A stretch of DNA of 64,000 bases from Ligula intestinalis. Its lineage: Eukaryota > Platyhelminthes > Cestoda > Diphyllobothriidea > Diphyllobothriidae. The stretch covers positions 4,018,588 through 4,082,587 of the forward strand of contig JAYGXS010000003.1 of assembly GCA_036362985.1 (NCBI GenBank), read 5' to 3'. The position numbers were made by a program, and so were the translations under genes. A model generated the notes under the pieces. It was given only the letters and a program-made list of their open reading frames with translations. It was not told where the DNA came from and ran no database searches. Within the stretch, counting starts at the first letter, position 1. Each line of letters starts with the position of its first letter. Of the stretch, positions 51,701-54,039 are shown in pieces.

Positions 51701-52972
51701 TGCCTCCCCCTTCTCTCCGTCAACCCCTGTATAATTGTCCCCATGTGTCAAAGCACATTAATGCAATCCACTGCCTTCATTTTTTTATGGAGAAGTATAA
51801 TCCCTTTCGATCACCAGAATCATAATTTTACTAGTCTGAGCTTCCGGGCTCTTTCTGCAGTCCATCGTCAGAGGGCGATGTATGCCGGCGCCAGATCGAT
51901 AGATCGATTGACTGAGTTCTTATCCGAAGCTCAGTCTTCAATCAATTCGCGGCCTGTCTTGTTGACGGCGTGCGCGATTATCCTCGCAGCTGCGAGCTTA
52001 AACTCGTGACCGGTGTCGTAGGTTTGGGCAGCCACTTGCGATAATGAAGACTGAGAACTCAGTCAATCGATTTATTGATCTGGCGCGCGCCGACGTACAT
52101 CGCCTTGCACAGGCATCTCCGGACTGGTGGCACTGGTGGTTGATTGCCCGAGCCCAAAAGCTCAGACTAGTAGAATTATGATTCCGATGCTCGAAAAGCT
52201 TTCTCATCCTCTATCTACACACATACTTGGGATGCGAACGTTTGCCTCAATTCCTTTTTTTCCTCTCTGCACAGGCTGTTGCGGGTTTCCGAAAAATCTC
52301 GATCATCCGCCAACCTCCAGCCTAGAGGAAGTGATGCGACGGGTGGCGCGTCTTTAAGTCTGTCCCGCAAGCAGACGACAGACAGGCTGTCGCCCACAGC
52401 CGCTGCTCCCTGTCGGGTGGCTTCCACGCCCAGTCTGACAGCCCCCTTCTCCCCGGCCCCCTCCACCACTTCGACAGTTGACAGCGGCATCGCTGCCTCT
52501 CCTTCTCCATCGGCGGCGGCGGCGCCGGCGGTCACCCTCTTGCAGAAATCCAACCTTGCAAATCGTGAGTCTGCGCCAAGGCAGAGTTTTCGAAGACATC
52601 GTGGTAAAGTGTCCTCCCTATCCTCCTATAATGATGCTGCATGCTTTCTTGCAATTTTTTTTGTGAGAATGTCTTAAAATTACACACGCACTCACACAAT
52701 TGTCTCTGTGTGCAGACCGGGTCAATCCCAGCACCGTCTCCCCCGTCTCCACCCCATCATCACCGCAATCGGCGAAATTCGTGGAGAAGGGCAGCGATGC
52801 TCTCACCGCCACAACGGAGGACGTGCAGAAGGCGTCAGAGAAGACCCTACCGTCTGATGATAGCCAGGAGGTGGACCGGTCCTCCAGTGATACTCTCTCC
52901 TCACCACTGGACGGTCGGTTTTTGGATGCCAACGGTGTCCCCAATCTACAGACGGCTGTTGACAACTCTTGA
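3582..52972 (+). CDS. CLEC16A: CLEC16A orthologue, 3' portion, 13 exons (gene span)
   Basis: The gene encodes a conserved membrane-trafficking protein. The family is known for roles in endosome maturation, autophagy and mitophagy (CLEC16A in vertebrates, ema in Drosophila, gop-1 in C. elegans). Exons, all with AG/GT borders and agreeing phases: 3582-3780, 17807-18193, 25694-25799, 32515-32733, 34511-34560, 36361-36427, 40725-40882, 43607-44126, 48207-48249, 48346-48454, 51431-51693, 52275-52564, 52716-52972. Together they give about 888 codons, against about 1050 residues for human CLEC16A. The first visible exon corresponds to human residues near 250, so the N-terminal FPL domain lies outside the window. 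The C-terminal 180 residues are Ser/Pro/Ala/Thr-rich and probably disordered, as in the human protein. Introns range from 96 bp to 14 kb. Recognition rests on remembered similarity, not on a database search. Confidence 0.93.
4030..4203 (+). repeat. tRNA-like SINE family 1 copy
   Basis: TGGCTCAATGATTGAAGC (box A) is followed about 35 bases on by GAGTTCGAGCTCC (box B), then by the companion module. The order and spacing equal those at 41095 and 23640. Confidence 0.6.
4204..5394. other. Intronic stretch with no recognised element
   Basis: Only short open frames were seen, without family motifs or good splice borders. No repeat copy shared with other parts of the window was noticed. Confidence 0.4.
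5395..5660 (+). repeat. Repeat C, fragment
   Basis: The stretch 'gacagcaaacaggaaagc' with 'ccatggcaa' and a following 'gttgtcgcc'-like part recurs at 6600, 9840 and 11590. It is part of an unclassified repeat of at least 1 kb, here cut short by a PLE piece. Confidence 0.55.
5665..5966 (+). pseudogene. PLE-type GIY-YIG endonuclease fragment (possible)
   Basis: The frame reads KKIKEHLPARLRK, SINSSILAHLVVSGYQVD, AFRLIYKVSPN and a final AEATVIRL-like stretch. This pattern follows the GIY-YIG domain in one group of flatworm retroelements (RIxEHLPxWL, SSILxHLVxTxHxVD, FRIIYRVP). No catalytic GIY-YIG core is intact. Assignment is from memory of the pattern. Confidence 0.45.
6120..6740 (+). repeat. 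Repeat C copy interrupted by a pogo-like MITE
   Basis: The sequence before 6161 and after 6350 joins into the same order seen uninterrupted at 9555-9640 and 10290-10370 (ttataata, then ccagctaa and acgc). It therefore gives a filled site for the MITE. Confidence 0.65.
6163..6348 (+). mobile_element. pogo-like MITE with TA target duplication
   Basis: The 186-bp element has terminal inverted repeats CAGTGGAGTCCGGTTAATGT and flanking TA at 6161-6162 and 6349-6350. Its inside is built from several copies of the motif TTAATGTGGACA in both orientations. CAGT ends plus a TA duplication fit the Tc1/mariner-pogo group. No coding capacity is present. Confidence 0.75.
6741..7278 (+). repeat. Repeat C, further module
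   Basis: The stretches 'cgaatgtgtgataatcgcaa' and 'gaagtcatgaacagacaacc' recur at 15035-15160, 10078 and 16395. The module at 7190-7278 (gaagactttgcagccatta, then gcaaattg and tttagcc) recurs at 10213 and 11110. Confidence 0.5.
7392..7431 (-). ncRNA. Hammerhead-like fold, PLE family 1, copy a
   Basis: On the minus strand: stem I CCT/AGG, core ATGACTA, one extra A, stem II GGATTCC/GGAATCC with a 4-nt loop, then GAAACGTC (two-pair stem III without loop, cleavage after GTC). Core positions 3 and 8 are A and U instead of C and G. Confidence 0.5.
7495..8320 (-). pseudogene. PLE polyprotein remnant with reverse transcriptase deleted
   Basis: Minus-strand frame 8035-8319 has the PLE N-terminal pattern NLSSKELTKEQIQVLQHG and SFNTADAKPAHIIAAVE. 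Frame 7495-7965 has VAAHSTGPGRIFKFDEAEIL, RELLESWFSGLQSINKRND, the part downstream of a GIY-YIG domain. In intact PLEs several hundred residues of reverse transcriptase lie between these. Here they are nearly adjacent (join about 7980-8035), so the RT was lost by internal deletion. Confidence 0.75.
8580..9110 (-). mobile_element. PLE family 3, 3' portion
   Basis: The minus strand reads ARGDNRVSHELLESWFTGLQ and SINKCNALPNP, then a 3' untranslated part with a hammerhead-like fold and a long GAA/GAAA tract at 8611-8661. It differs enough from the neighbouring PLE (7290-8320) to be another family. Confidence 0.65.
8690..8731 (-). ncRNA. Hammerhead-like fold, PLE family 3
   Basis: The core CTGAAGA matches the consensus CUGANGA exactly. 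It is followed by hairpin ATCCG/CGGAT and CAAACGTC, where one base of the GAAA box is lost. It probably does not cleave. Confidence 0.45.
9060..9535 (+). pseudogene. PLE family 1 C-terminal remnant and 3' end
   Basis: The plus-strand frame 9074-9409 has DANSQVAAHSTGPGHILKF, then jumps to GCNNNSDDNVHN, missing about 60 residues kept in the copy at 49150-49340. It is followed by a 3' untranslated part and a hammerhead-like fold. Confidence 0.65.
9473..9512 (+). ncRNA. Hammerhead-like fold, PLE family 1, copy b
   Basis: It has the same layout as at 7392-7431 (CCT, ATGACTA, A, stem II, AGG), with GAAGCGTC instead of GAAACGTC. It is a mirror partner of that copy. Confidence 0.45.
9536..10390 (+). 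repeat. Repeat C, continuation after the PLE, plus another copy
   Basis: 9536-10040 continues the copy broken at 7278. 10060-10390 repeats the gaagtcatgaac, gcaaattg and ttataata modules in order, giving the uninterrupted MITE target site at about 10308-10322. Confidence 0.55.
10395..10680 (+). repeat. Repeat F copy
   Basis: The words 'ctgcgatctt', 'ttctgtacag' and 'agaagg' appear in the same order and spacing as at 44230-44370, 44750-44830 and 40250-40330. The class is unknown. Confidence 0.4.
10840..11800 (+). repeat. Repeat C copies
   Basis: Modules 'cgtggaaaagttgttg', 'gcaaattgtttagcc', 'gtcgctatgttataata' and 'gcgatgaaaacggatat' repeat in the order of the copies at 6120 and 9550, in two overlapping sets. 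Confidence 0.5.
11807..12760. mobile_element. 954-bp non-autonomous element with long inverted repeats
   Basis: Left arm 11807 to about 12150 and right arm about 12395-12760 are reverse complements with scattered mismatches. They share 'cgaattc' next to each tip, 'aacatgccgacat', 'atcgtgtagtctattc' and 'ataaaaagta' in mirrored order. TA flanks both ends (11805-11806, 12761-12762) and the tips read CAGTAC, so a Tc1/mariner-type origin fits. It has no coding frame and is AT-rich. Confidence 0.75.
12770..12895 (-). repeat. SINE family 1 fragment
   Basis: It holds the module TTTCTGGCTCATTAGCCGTC and a short 'gggctccttg' end, as at 1430. Confidence 0.45.
12955..13705 (+). pseudogene. RTE-like non-LTR retrotransposon, 3' coding end
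   Basis: The frame 12905-13399 reads VDSFKYLGARLLPNGQSKDD, VLYGCECWAVRAEDERRLED, RTILRVKYSDF and RRLRWF. Past a stop at 13397 the same frame continues with HVLRR, GGQLKTWLDTVRQDM, RRWRRDWVEL and a final TVRDIIEAG-like end near 13655. This is the C-terminal region of RTE/BovB-type elements. At least two in-frame stops and 5' truncation show it is dead. Confidence 0.75.
13740..14195 (+). repeat. CTAACC-rich partial tandem duplication
   Basis: Two related blocks (13745-13900 and 14040-14190) each start with 'taacc(g)taagcc(c)(t)a' and 'cactaac' and end with 'cagtccccttg' plus 'cgcacg(a/g)ccacc'. The words resemble degenerate CTAACCC repeats. Confidence 0.4.
14200..15719. other. Intronic stretch, mostly unrecognised
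   Basis: At 14990-15250 there is a repeat C relative ('gaatgtggtgatcgcagatg', then 'caggcaaccaactgccagg'). The remainder has no motif I can name. Confidence 0.4.
15735..16030 (+). repeat. Repeat G copy
   Basis: The words 'ttttcggtcattca', 'caggc(c/g)g(t/c)tac' and 'gacatgga' recur at 57930-57980, and a weaker copy lies at 41490-41660. A 12-base G run lies at 15871-15882. Confidence 0.5.
16518..16704 (-). mobile_element. pogo-like MITE, second copy
   Basis: The 187-bp element is the near-identical reverse complement of the one at 6163-6348, with TA at 16516-16517 and 16705-16706 and the same CAGTGGAGTCCGGTTAATGT ends. Confidence 0.75.
16740..17425 (+). pseudogene. Jockey/I-like non-LTR retrotransposon 3' end, copy a
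   Basis: The plus frame from about 16758 reads TGCYKMSPIDHLHAEASVLP and, near the end, CCPDCGVSPHDCRHLFAC, a C-x2-C...H-x3-C knuckle typical of the C-terminus of Jockey/I-type elements. It then reads LKPVEVAAFVRLP and a stop after SGGDS. It is 5'-truncated. The 3' end is followed by a short CA repeat. It is very similar to the copy at 30425. Confidence 0.7.
17470..17535 (+). repeat. RTE-like 3' tail
   Basis: 'gccggctagatcagtcatgatc' (17490-17511) matches the 3' end of the RTE-like copy at 13650-13670. Confidence 0.45.
17807..18193 (+). CDS. CLEC16A: CLEC16A exon 2 in window
   Basis: The exon follows a strong T-rich tract and the AG at 17805-17806, and ends at GT 18194; it has 129 whole codons. 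VALFLLSQVFTILHQPEL and the following AILVGDLALL match the human stretch that continues directly from the PLYVYSL block. The second half (HHGRNAAKT, then VVRCVIVKIGLEAGIAKA) replaces the variable charged region of the vertebrate protein and has no counterpart I recognise. Confidence 0.9.
18430..18990 (-). pseudogene. RTE-like retrotransposon fragment
   Basis: The minus strand reads EIFEDHCLRTILRVEYTD, VSNEIIRTRC, then LWRREWIELFRPAAMDREAW and TVRDIIEASHISRDRSR. It aligns with the plus-strand copy at 13240-13680. Frameshifts and 5' truncation are present. Confidence 0.7.
19174..19970 (-). pseudogene. Jockey/I-like retrotransposon 3' end, copy b
   Basis: The minus strand from 19819 reads MTPIDNLHAETSVLPVAAHN through CCPDCSVLPHDCRHLF, then shifts frame near 19313. 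The 3' end lies at a GGTT tract (19180-19192), meaning the element ends in a short AACC repeat. Confidence 0.7.
19975..21586. other. Intronic stretch with repeat remnants
   Basis: At 20275-20345 there is a minus-strand repeat C trace ('gaccgtcgccagccgtg'). At 20880-20960 the words 'gccaatacaagcgaacatg' and 'caggaagcaattgagaag' match the outer flank of the PLE 3' end at 8575. The rest is unrecognised. Confidence 0.4.
21629..21672 (-). ncRNA. Hammerhead-like fold in palindromic element, left
   Basis: The minus strand has core CTGACGA (exact), an extra C, and stem II GACCTGG/CCAG(T)GTC, seven pairs with one bulge. It then has GAGAATTT where GAAA is expected, and ACAG for stem I. Confidence 0.5.
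21697..21743 (+). ncRNA. Hammerhead-like fold in palindromic element, right; full core consensus
   Basis: The order is stem I AGT/ACT, core CTGAAGA, extra C, stem II ACCTGG/CCAG(T)GT, box GAAA, then AUUU giving a two-pair stem III (AA/UU) and a UUU cleavage triplet. All conserved core positions are met. It resembles minimal type-I hammerheads reported from Penelope-like elements. Confidence 0.55.
21784..23635. other. Intronic stretch with no recognised element
   Basis: No long open frame, no family motif and no copy of other repeats in the window was noticed. Confidence 0.4.
23640..23800 (+). repeat. tRNA-like SINE family 1 copy
   Basis: It contains a box-A-like 'ggctcactgtttagggcg', box B 'ggttcgagcttc', the companion module 'actaataagccagaaat' and 'cttgtcgg'. 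Confidence 0.5.
24930..25440 (+). repeat. Repeat D, uninterrupted copy
   Basis: The words 'catctgacgt', 'attacgccct', 'tttattgtgtacaaaacccg', 'aggttaaggtcat' and 'ctccaaatgttgctag' occur in the same order as at 48735-50090. That copy has a PLE inserted, so this one gives the empty site. Confidence 0.6.
25694..25799 (+). CDS. CLEC16A: CLEC16A exon 3 in window (variable linker)
   Basis: The exon is 106 nt with acceptor CAG at 25691-25693 and donor GT at 25800; it enters in phase 0 and leaves in phase 1. It encodes a hydrophilic linker starting TRAKQPTPSARVDG. The vertebrate protein is also poorly conserved here, so support comes from splice sites and from phase agreement with both neighbours rather than from sequence identity. 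Confidence 0.7.
25905..26170 (+). repeat. Repeat M, copy 1
   Basis: 'gagagaatacaaaa', 'ttgaatt', 'accacggca' and 'gcctccaggcagcgt' match 27275-27480 and the reverse of 31540-31790. The class is unknown. Confidence 0.45.
26171..27049. other. Intronic stretch, unrecognised
   Basis: No coding motif and no clear internal repeats were seen. It may belong to a longer version of repeat M, because it lies between two copies of it. Confidence 0.35.
27050..27480 (+). repeat. Repeat M, copy 2
   Basis: It shares 'tacaaaattgaatt', 'tctatgcaaaacatg', 'tggccaagaag' and 'ctaccacggcagggttagat' with copies 1 and 3. Confidence 0.45.
27499..27521 (+). repeat. (TG)n microsatellite
   Basis: An uninterrupted run of TG dinucleotides. 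Confidence 0.8.
27700..29150. repeat. TACTA/CTAG-word-rich stretch
   Basis: About 1.4 kb is unusually dense in words such as tactact, gtacta, tagtact and ctaga on both strands, without a fixed period that I can follow by eye. It looks like a decayed low-complexity or satellite-like region. No coding frame is present. Confidence 0.4.
29151..30420. other. Intronic stretch with no recognised element
   Basis: Only short frames without motifs were seen. Confidence 0.4.
30425..31165 (+). pseudogene. Jockey/I-like retrotransposon 3' end, copy c (longest intact frame)
   Basis: A single open frame of 229 codons (30462-31151) reads SSLRRLQSAQNAALRTITGC, LHAEASVLPVAHHN, CRNVRPSIRALHKEAV, LRSGYCMLLRQYQHRLDPS, then the knuckle CCPDCGVSPHDCRHLFAC and LKPVEVAAFLRLP. 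The reverse transcriptase core is absent, so it is 5'-truncated. It ends with a CA-rich tail. Confidence 0.75.
31540..31800 (-). repeat. Repeat M, copy 3
   Basis: It is the reverse complement of copies 1 and 2: 'ctaaccctgccgtggta', 'cttcgacgtttttacacc' and 'cacgaacaactcg' match in mirrored order. Confidence 0.45.
31801..32389. other. Intronic stretch, unrecognised
   Basis: An open frame of 149 codons (31809-32258) has no family motif and no splice borders that fit the gene; it is not called as a gene. Confidence 0.35.
32390..32455 (+). repeat. SINE family 1 companion module
   Basis: 'ggggctgatgatggctagta', 'aagcaagaaac' and 'tcttgtctatgtcgg' match the 3' part of the family. Confidence 0.45.
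32515..32733 (+). CDS. CLEC16A: CLEC16A exon 4 in window
   Basis: An acidic stretch (QEEVEAEEAP) leads into GKPFLRAIFRSLE and YDTLYALHLLIALKMNG. This corresponds to human RPFLDMVYHALDSPDDDYHALFVLCLLYAMSH. The acceptor is AG at 32513-32514 and the donor is GT at 32734; both edges are phase 1. A C-rich tract precedes the acceptor. Confidence 0.9.
33118..33156 (-). ncRNA. Hammerhead-like fold, PLE family 4, copy a
   Basis: It has core CTGACGA (exact), an extra T, stem II GAACTC/GAGTTT, then GAAT where GAAA is expected. Confidence 0.45.
33371..33660 (-). pseudogene. PLE GIY-YIG endonuclease fragment
   Basis: The minus strand reads IRDVSEAIELIAAGLGAGAA, LNPNEQSGVVYRISC, NYAGKTERRLGSRIQEHKLA. VVYRIxC...Y.GxTxRRL..RI.EHK is the GIY-YIG pattern of PLEs. 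It is only a fragment and lies between broken frames. Confidence 0.7.
33773..33814 (+). ncRNA. Hammerhead-like fold, PLE family 4, copy b
   Basis: It has core CTGACGG (last A changed to G), an extra T, stem II GAACTC/GAGTTT, then GAAAGCTC, a two-pair stem III (AG/CU) with a CUC cleavage triplet, and AGG. It mirrors the copy at 33118. Confidence 0.45.
33900..34510. other. Intronic stretch before exon 5, unrecognised
   Basis: Nothing was seen beyond the T-rich acceptor tract of exon 5. Confidence 0.4.
34511..34560 (+). CDS. CLEC16A: CLEC16A exon 5 in window
   Basis: This 50-nt exon follows a T-rich tract and CAG, with donor GTAAGT at 34561. It reads DESTLRLAEIGTPSP, aligning with human DPEKLERIQLPVPN. 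It enters in phase 1 and leaves in phase 0. Confidence 0.85.
34561..36360. other. CLEC16A intron between exons 5 and 6
   Basis: 35550-35610 has a weak relative of the 'tttattgtgtacaaaac' and 'ctctcatgtggc' words of repeat D. A 12-base G run lies at 36262-36273, and a short SINE family 1 trace lies at 36280-36315. No gene was seen. Confidence 0.45.
36361..36427 (+). CDS. CLEC16A: CLEC16A exon 6 in window
   Basis: This 67-nt exon sits between TTATTTTCAG and GTCAGT. It encodes ELPCNPMLLTKLLDIIIDAS, followed by KP, matching human YNHPLAERLIRIMNNAAQP in position and hydrophobic pattern. It enters in phase 0 and leaves in phase 1. Confidence 0.85.
36577..37322. mobile_element. hAT-like non-autonomous element
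   Basis: The terminal inverted repeats are CAGGGGTCGGCAACCT (36577-36592) and AGGTTGCCGACCCCGG (37307-37322). This end sequence is typical of hAT-superfamily elements. The 8-base flanks ctatagag and ccataact agree only in part, so the target duplication has decayed or the edge is misplaced. No transposase frame is present. Confidence 0.65.
37845..37999 (+). repeat. Repeat J, copy 1
   Basis: 'tttagcgctcttagcc', 'tttctagttcatatgaa' and 'gcgtaggaatgtttt' match 39375-39560 (copy 2). A Jockey-like insertion follows directly. Confidence 0.4.
38005..39080 (+). pseudogene. Jockey/I-like retrotransposon 3' part, copy d (longest)
   Basis: The frame 38025-38540 reads FLTQRGMSISAAKSSVTVFT, RHPDIIANGEALPLVRKPKL, LLTTTFNAMAKPHLTYAASI, then the same LRRLQSAQN...TITGCYKMSPID block as the other copies. 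A stop lies at 38538-38540, after which the same frame continues through WTCSQPCHPNHH. Further shifts follow to a 3' end with CCAA repeats at 39065-39077. It reaches further upstream than copies a-c and includes the region just after the RT core. Confidence 0.75.
39081..40205. repeat. Repeat J copy 2 and unrecognised flanks
   Basis: 39375-39560 is the second copy of repeat J. The rest holds nothing I can name. Confidence 0.35.
40210..40540 (+). repeat. Repeat F copy
   Basis: 'gcgaagacccttgctgttgc' with 'atcttcagg', 'tattctgta' and 'gagaataggttgg' matches 44730-44840. The second half ('gattggccacgccgga', 'cagtcgcgagag') matches 47495-47565. Confidence 0.5.
40725..40882 (+). CDS. CLEC16A: CLEC16A exon 7 in window
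   Basis: The exon encodes SRVRVVTLNLALFLLFLL, corresponding to human GKIRLATLELSCLLLKQQ, and ends VLQDFYM. The acceptor is AG at 40723-40724 and the donor is GT at 40883. The hydrophobic run is not long enough, and is too well aligned with a soluble helix of the family, to call it a membrane span. Confidence 0.88.
41090..41225 (+). repeat. tRNA-like SINE family 1, best-preserved copy
   Basis: Box A TGGCTCAATGGCTAAAGCAT and box B GGTTCGAGCCT are separated by a usual tRNA distance. They are followed by 'tgatgatggtcaatgagcca' and 'ttgttggcaattta'. No CCA end and no matching acceptor stem are present, so this is a SINE head, not a tRNA gene. Confidence 0.65.
41490..41660 (+). repeat. Repeat G, weak copy
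   Basis: 'ggcaaacacgtgttttcag' and 'catcaggttaatac' match 15760-15810 and 57915-57960. Confidence 0.4.
41816..41832 (+). repeat. (TG)n microsatellite
   Basis: A TG dinucleotide run. Confidence 0.75.
42174..42545 (-). pseudogene. Jockey/I-like retrotransposon 3' tip, copy e
   Basis: The minus strand reads CTLAQLRSGYYMLLRQYQHR, the knuckle with a six-codon gap, and LKPAEVAACLRLPT. The 3' end lies at a GGTT tract (42178-42190), as in copy b. Confidence 0.65.
42880..43110 (-). repeat. Repeat C, inverted copy
   Basis: 'gtattatgc'-type, 'gaagcttccg', 'catcggcat' and 'agcactctg' words mirror 5600-5660 and 7150-7230. Confidence 0.45.
43607..44126 (+). CDS. CLEC16A: CLEC16A exon 8 in window (longest)
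   Basis: The exon starts NEVDFLDIFEHEVSRYR, matching human EDIFLDMFEDEYRSM. It continues with ENPALLLCHAADAI, then an eight-alanine run (about 43765-43788), ALYYVLPSSELEHIQRAVAVF (human VEKTRRAIRVFFML region) and a Gly/Ser-rich spacer. The acceptor is CAG at 43604-43606 and the donor is GT at 44127; it leaves in phase 1. It is longer than the human counterpart because of the alanine run and the Gly/Ser spacer. Confidence 0.88.
44215..44930 (+). repeat. Repeat F, two copies
   Basis: 44230-44370 and 44710-44840 share 'gctgcgat(c/t)ttcagg', 'ccagttc(c/t)(a/g)tg' and 'tattc(t/c)gtacagagg', with related spacing. Confidence 0.5.
44931..45669. other. Intronic stretch, AT-rich, unrecognised
   Basis: No frame or repeat was noticed. 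Confidence 0.4.
45704..45746 (-). ncRNA. Hammerhead-like fold, PLE family 2, copy a
   Basis: Stem I GCT/AGC is intact and the core is TTGAAAA. Stem II is weakened, and GAAACGTC is complete. Positions 3 and 8 are U and A. Confidence 0.45.
46307..47205 (-). pseudogene. CR1/Jockey-type reverse transcriptase fragment
   Basis: The minus strand reads GNVLGPLLFCLFVNDVSD, FMYADDLKVAY (the RT catalytic YADD), then after a shift at an A run near 47038-47045 continues VVGDDHQPELSIDG, VIKDLGISLSNSLN, IVSKARRTTGFILRNF, MYVRPSLEYCSPLFS, and ends with FFSVNAISIWNKLPKSI. These are RT domain and thumb motifs of CR1/Jockey-type elements. It is 5'-truncated next to the PLE end, with one frameshift. Confidence 0.8.
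47201..47242 (+). ncRNA. Hammerhead-like fold, PLE family 2, copy b
   Basis: It has core TTGACAA, an extra A, stem II GGACAGC/GCTGTCC (seven pairs), GAAACGTC and AAC. Positions 3 and 8 are U and A. Stem I is weakened. Confidence 0.5.
47480..47600 (+). repeat. Repeat F, second-half module
   Basis: 'gatgattggcca', 'cacagtcgcgagag' and 'gttgggtcacta' match 40450-40525. Confidence 0.45.
47601..48206. other. Intronic stretch before exon 9, unrecognised
   Basis: Only the C/T-rich acceptor tract near 48190-48206 was identified. Confidence 0.4.
48207..48249 (+). CDS. CLEC16A: CLEC16A exon 9 in window (43-nt microexon)
   Basis: CCCCGCAG precedes and GTAAGC follows. Only with this microexon do the phases of exons 8 (ends 1) and 10 (needs 2) fit. 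It encodes QHQIFSCEIEHQN, which sits where human has SDLIACTVITKDG. The intron to the next exon is only 96 bp. Confidence 0.82.
48346..48454 (+). CDS. CLEC16A: CLEC16A exon 10 in window
   Basis: The exon reads EKRYLIVTDSQLLLVEP and GWGSVTFAGLLQ. Human has VQRFLAVDIYQMSLVEP and GWGVVKFAGLLQ; this is the best-conserved block in the C-terminal half. The acceptor is TAG at 48343-48345 and the donor is GT at 48455. Confidence 0.93.
48920..48959 (-). ncRNA. Hammerhead-like fold, PLE family 1, copy c
   Basis: It is the same 40-nt layout as at 7392-7431, with complete stem I, stem II and GAAACGTC. Confidence 0.5.
49575..49614 (+). ncRNA. Hammerhead-like fold, PLE family 1, copy d
   Basis: It is the partner of the fold at 48920. 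Stem I CCT/AGG and GAAACGTC are intact, and stem II is slightly altered (GAATTTCC/GGAATCC). Confidence 0.5.
50110..50490 (+). repeat. tRNA-like repeat H, copy 1
   Basis: It contains 'ggattctggatgattgcc', 'taggaaatcctgc', then a tRNA-like stretch (aactcaattggctagagcca, later ggattcgtatcc), and ends 'actgggtcaaat'. The outer words 'catttgaccca' and 'tgggtcaaat' are inverted. Confidence 0.5.
50491..51430. other. CLEC16A intron 10, 3' part
   Basis: 51085-51135 shares 'gcttgtcgcggcc' and 'gagaagaggggatgcag'-like words with the inside of the hAT-like element (37060-37110), so it may be part of a related element. The GT-rich tract at 51400-51428 is the acceptor tract of exon 11. Confidence 0.4.
51431..51693 (+). 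CDS. CLEC16A: CLEC16A exon 11 in window
   Basis: The exon begins ETEIKLVSSDSRCLSAVVY and later has HPLMTAKLRFQT and RCERIRSAKLVQLSR. The last part matches the basic human helix DHIRCIIAKQRLAKGRIQ in position and charge. A GT-rich tract and CCTAG precede the exon and GTACGT follows it; it leaves in phase 2. Confidence 0.87.
51795..52205. mobile_element. Penelope-like element ends filling intron 11
   Basis: The left half (minus) and right half (plus) are mirror images around about 52012: 'agctcagactagta', 'aattatgatt', 'cagtcaatcgat' and 'ggcgcc'-like words recur inverted. The PLE family 4 hammerhead-like fold is clear on the left only. It takes up about 70% of a 581-bp intron. Confidence 0.65.
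51834..51876 (-). ncRNA. Hammerhead-like fold, PLE family 4, copy c
   Basis: It has core CTGACGA (exact), an extra T, stem II GGACT/AGCCC with one mismatch, then GGAAGCTC (one base off GAAAGCTC) and AGA. Confidence 0.45.
52275..52564 (+). CDS. CLEC16A: CLEC16A exon 12 in window (disordered tail)
   Basis: After LLRVSEK (human AALLDLP position) the exon becomes a Ser/Pro/Thr/Ala-rich tail with a short poly-alanine tract from GCG repeats near 52514-52530. The acceptor is AG at 52273-52274 and the donor is GTGAGT at 52565. Low complexity agrees with the disordered C-terminus known in this family, but sequence identity is not informative here. Confidence 0.82.
52716..52972 (+). CDS. CLEC16A: CLEC16A last exon with stop
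   Basis: The exon continues the Ser/Thr-rich tail (EDVQKASEKTLPSDD, then DTLSSPLDGRFLD) and ends VDNS with TGA at 52970-52972. The acceptor is CAG at 52713-52715 after a CA/CT-rich tract. The DTLSSPL stretch faintly recalls DTLSVESL near the end of human CLEC16A. Confidence 0.8.
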
Positions 52973-53428
52973 GCTGTGATACCGGGCGTGGACCGCCCCC
53001 GCATAATACTACTACTACTACTAGCTTTATTTTCTTCTATCTGTACAGTATCTCCTACAGCTTGGAAGTATTTCTTCGGCGCCAAACAGTTTCTTCGCCT
53101 CCCAATCCTCTCCCTCAGGCTCCTGAGTGACCGCACGGCCGTAGAATGTGACTTTTGGCCTAGCTCTGACTTGGAGACCTACTAGCTGTGTTCTCCACCA
53201 CGTCCAAACGACAGTGTAAAGTCCCCCTCAGGTTCCTCCTCCCCTTTCTTGTGTACTCTATTGGTCTTCTGGAAAAATAAGTTGGTTCTTTTTAGTATGG
53301 GCTTTGTTTAGCAGTTTCTGGGAAGGTTTTCTGTAGTCACGAATATTATCCGAAAGGAGTCGAATCGACTCCCGGCAACGGCCGTAGTGTAGGGGCGGGG
53401 GTGGCTGATATCATAGTTTACGAATAGA

Positions 53429-53434
53429 AATAAA
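53429..53434 (+). terminator. Possible polyadenylation signal for CLEC16A
   Basis: AATAAA lies 457 bases after the stop codon. It is close to the edge of a PLE remnant, so it could belong to that element instead. No better canonical hexamer was seen between the stop and this point. Confidence 0.3.
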
Positions 53435-53502
53435 TATGCGTGCCCCAGTTTCTTGTTGTAAAGGAGAAGTAGACGCGATTACTAGAACGGCAATTGTGTT
53501 TT

Positions 53503-53545
53503 TCTGAGACTTCGGCTTCTTACCAGAGGCCATCGTCAAAGAAAA
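53503..53545 (-). ncRNA. Hammerhead-like fold, PLE family 5
   Basis: It has core TTGACGA, an extra T, stem II GGCctCT/AGaaGCC, then GAAGTCTC and AGA. Position 3 is U against G8, a wobble pair. Confidence 0.4.
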
Positions 53546-54039
53546 TCAGAAAGCAGCAAGCGTGGACATGCTTTTGTAATCCAGCTGCGATTAAATGGGG
53601 CAGGGGGTGGGGCATTTGTGATTGGTCCATACTCACGCCATCTGCGCGCGTCCTTGGTGTTATGGCGTGTGACCTTGGCACCGTGTCTTGTGTCTTTGGT
53701 ATGACAGCGTGCCTGCCTGGACAGGAACTGGACTGTGTTTCTTGGTCGCGAGCACGGAGGACAAAATAACAGGGGGATATATCCACATGCCCCTTGATGG
53801 AGTTAAAATCTGACACCCAGGCCTATAGTAGTTCTCACCCCGTCTTTTAAGCGGCGCGTGCCCGTGAAGTCGAATTCGCGGCTAGCGTCGGTTTGTCGGG
53901 TGAGTTGGTCCTAGCCTAAGATTTAAGGTGCTGGAAAGTGGGTTTGCGGCTGCGATATAATTAGCTTCTGAGTATACTGCGATTGGGCAAAATTGTCTAT
54001 CAGTGGACAAGTGGAGATGATTCATATTCATCTCAGTCG

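Larger units (their letters stand above)
53405..53830 (-). mobile_element. Penelope-like element 3' fragment, family 5
   Basis: The minus strand carries a hammerhead-like fold at 53503-53545 and the outer words 'aaataaat' and 'tgccccagtttcttg', which resemble the flank at 8570-8600. No clear coding motif remains. Confidence 0.45.

Noticed and set aside
52354..52599. Minus-strand frames opposite CLEC16A exon 12
   Set aside because: Arg/Gly-rich shadows of the Ser/Pro/Ala-rich exon on the other strand.
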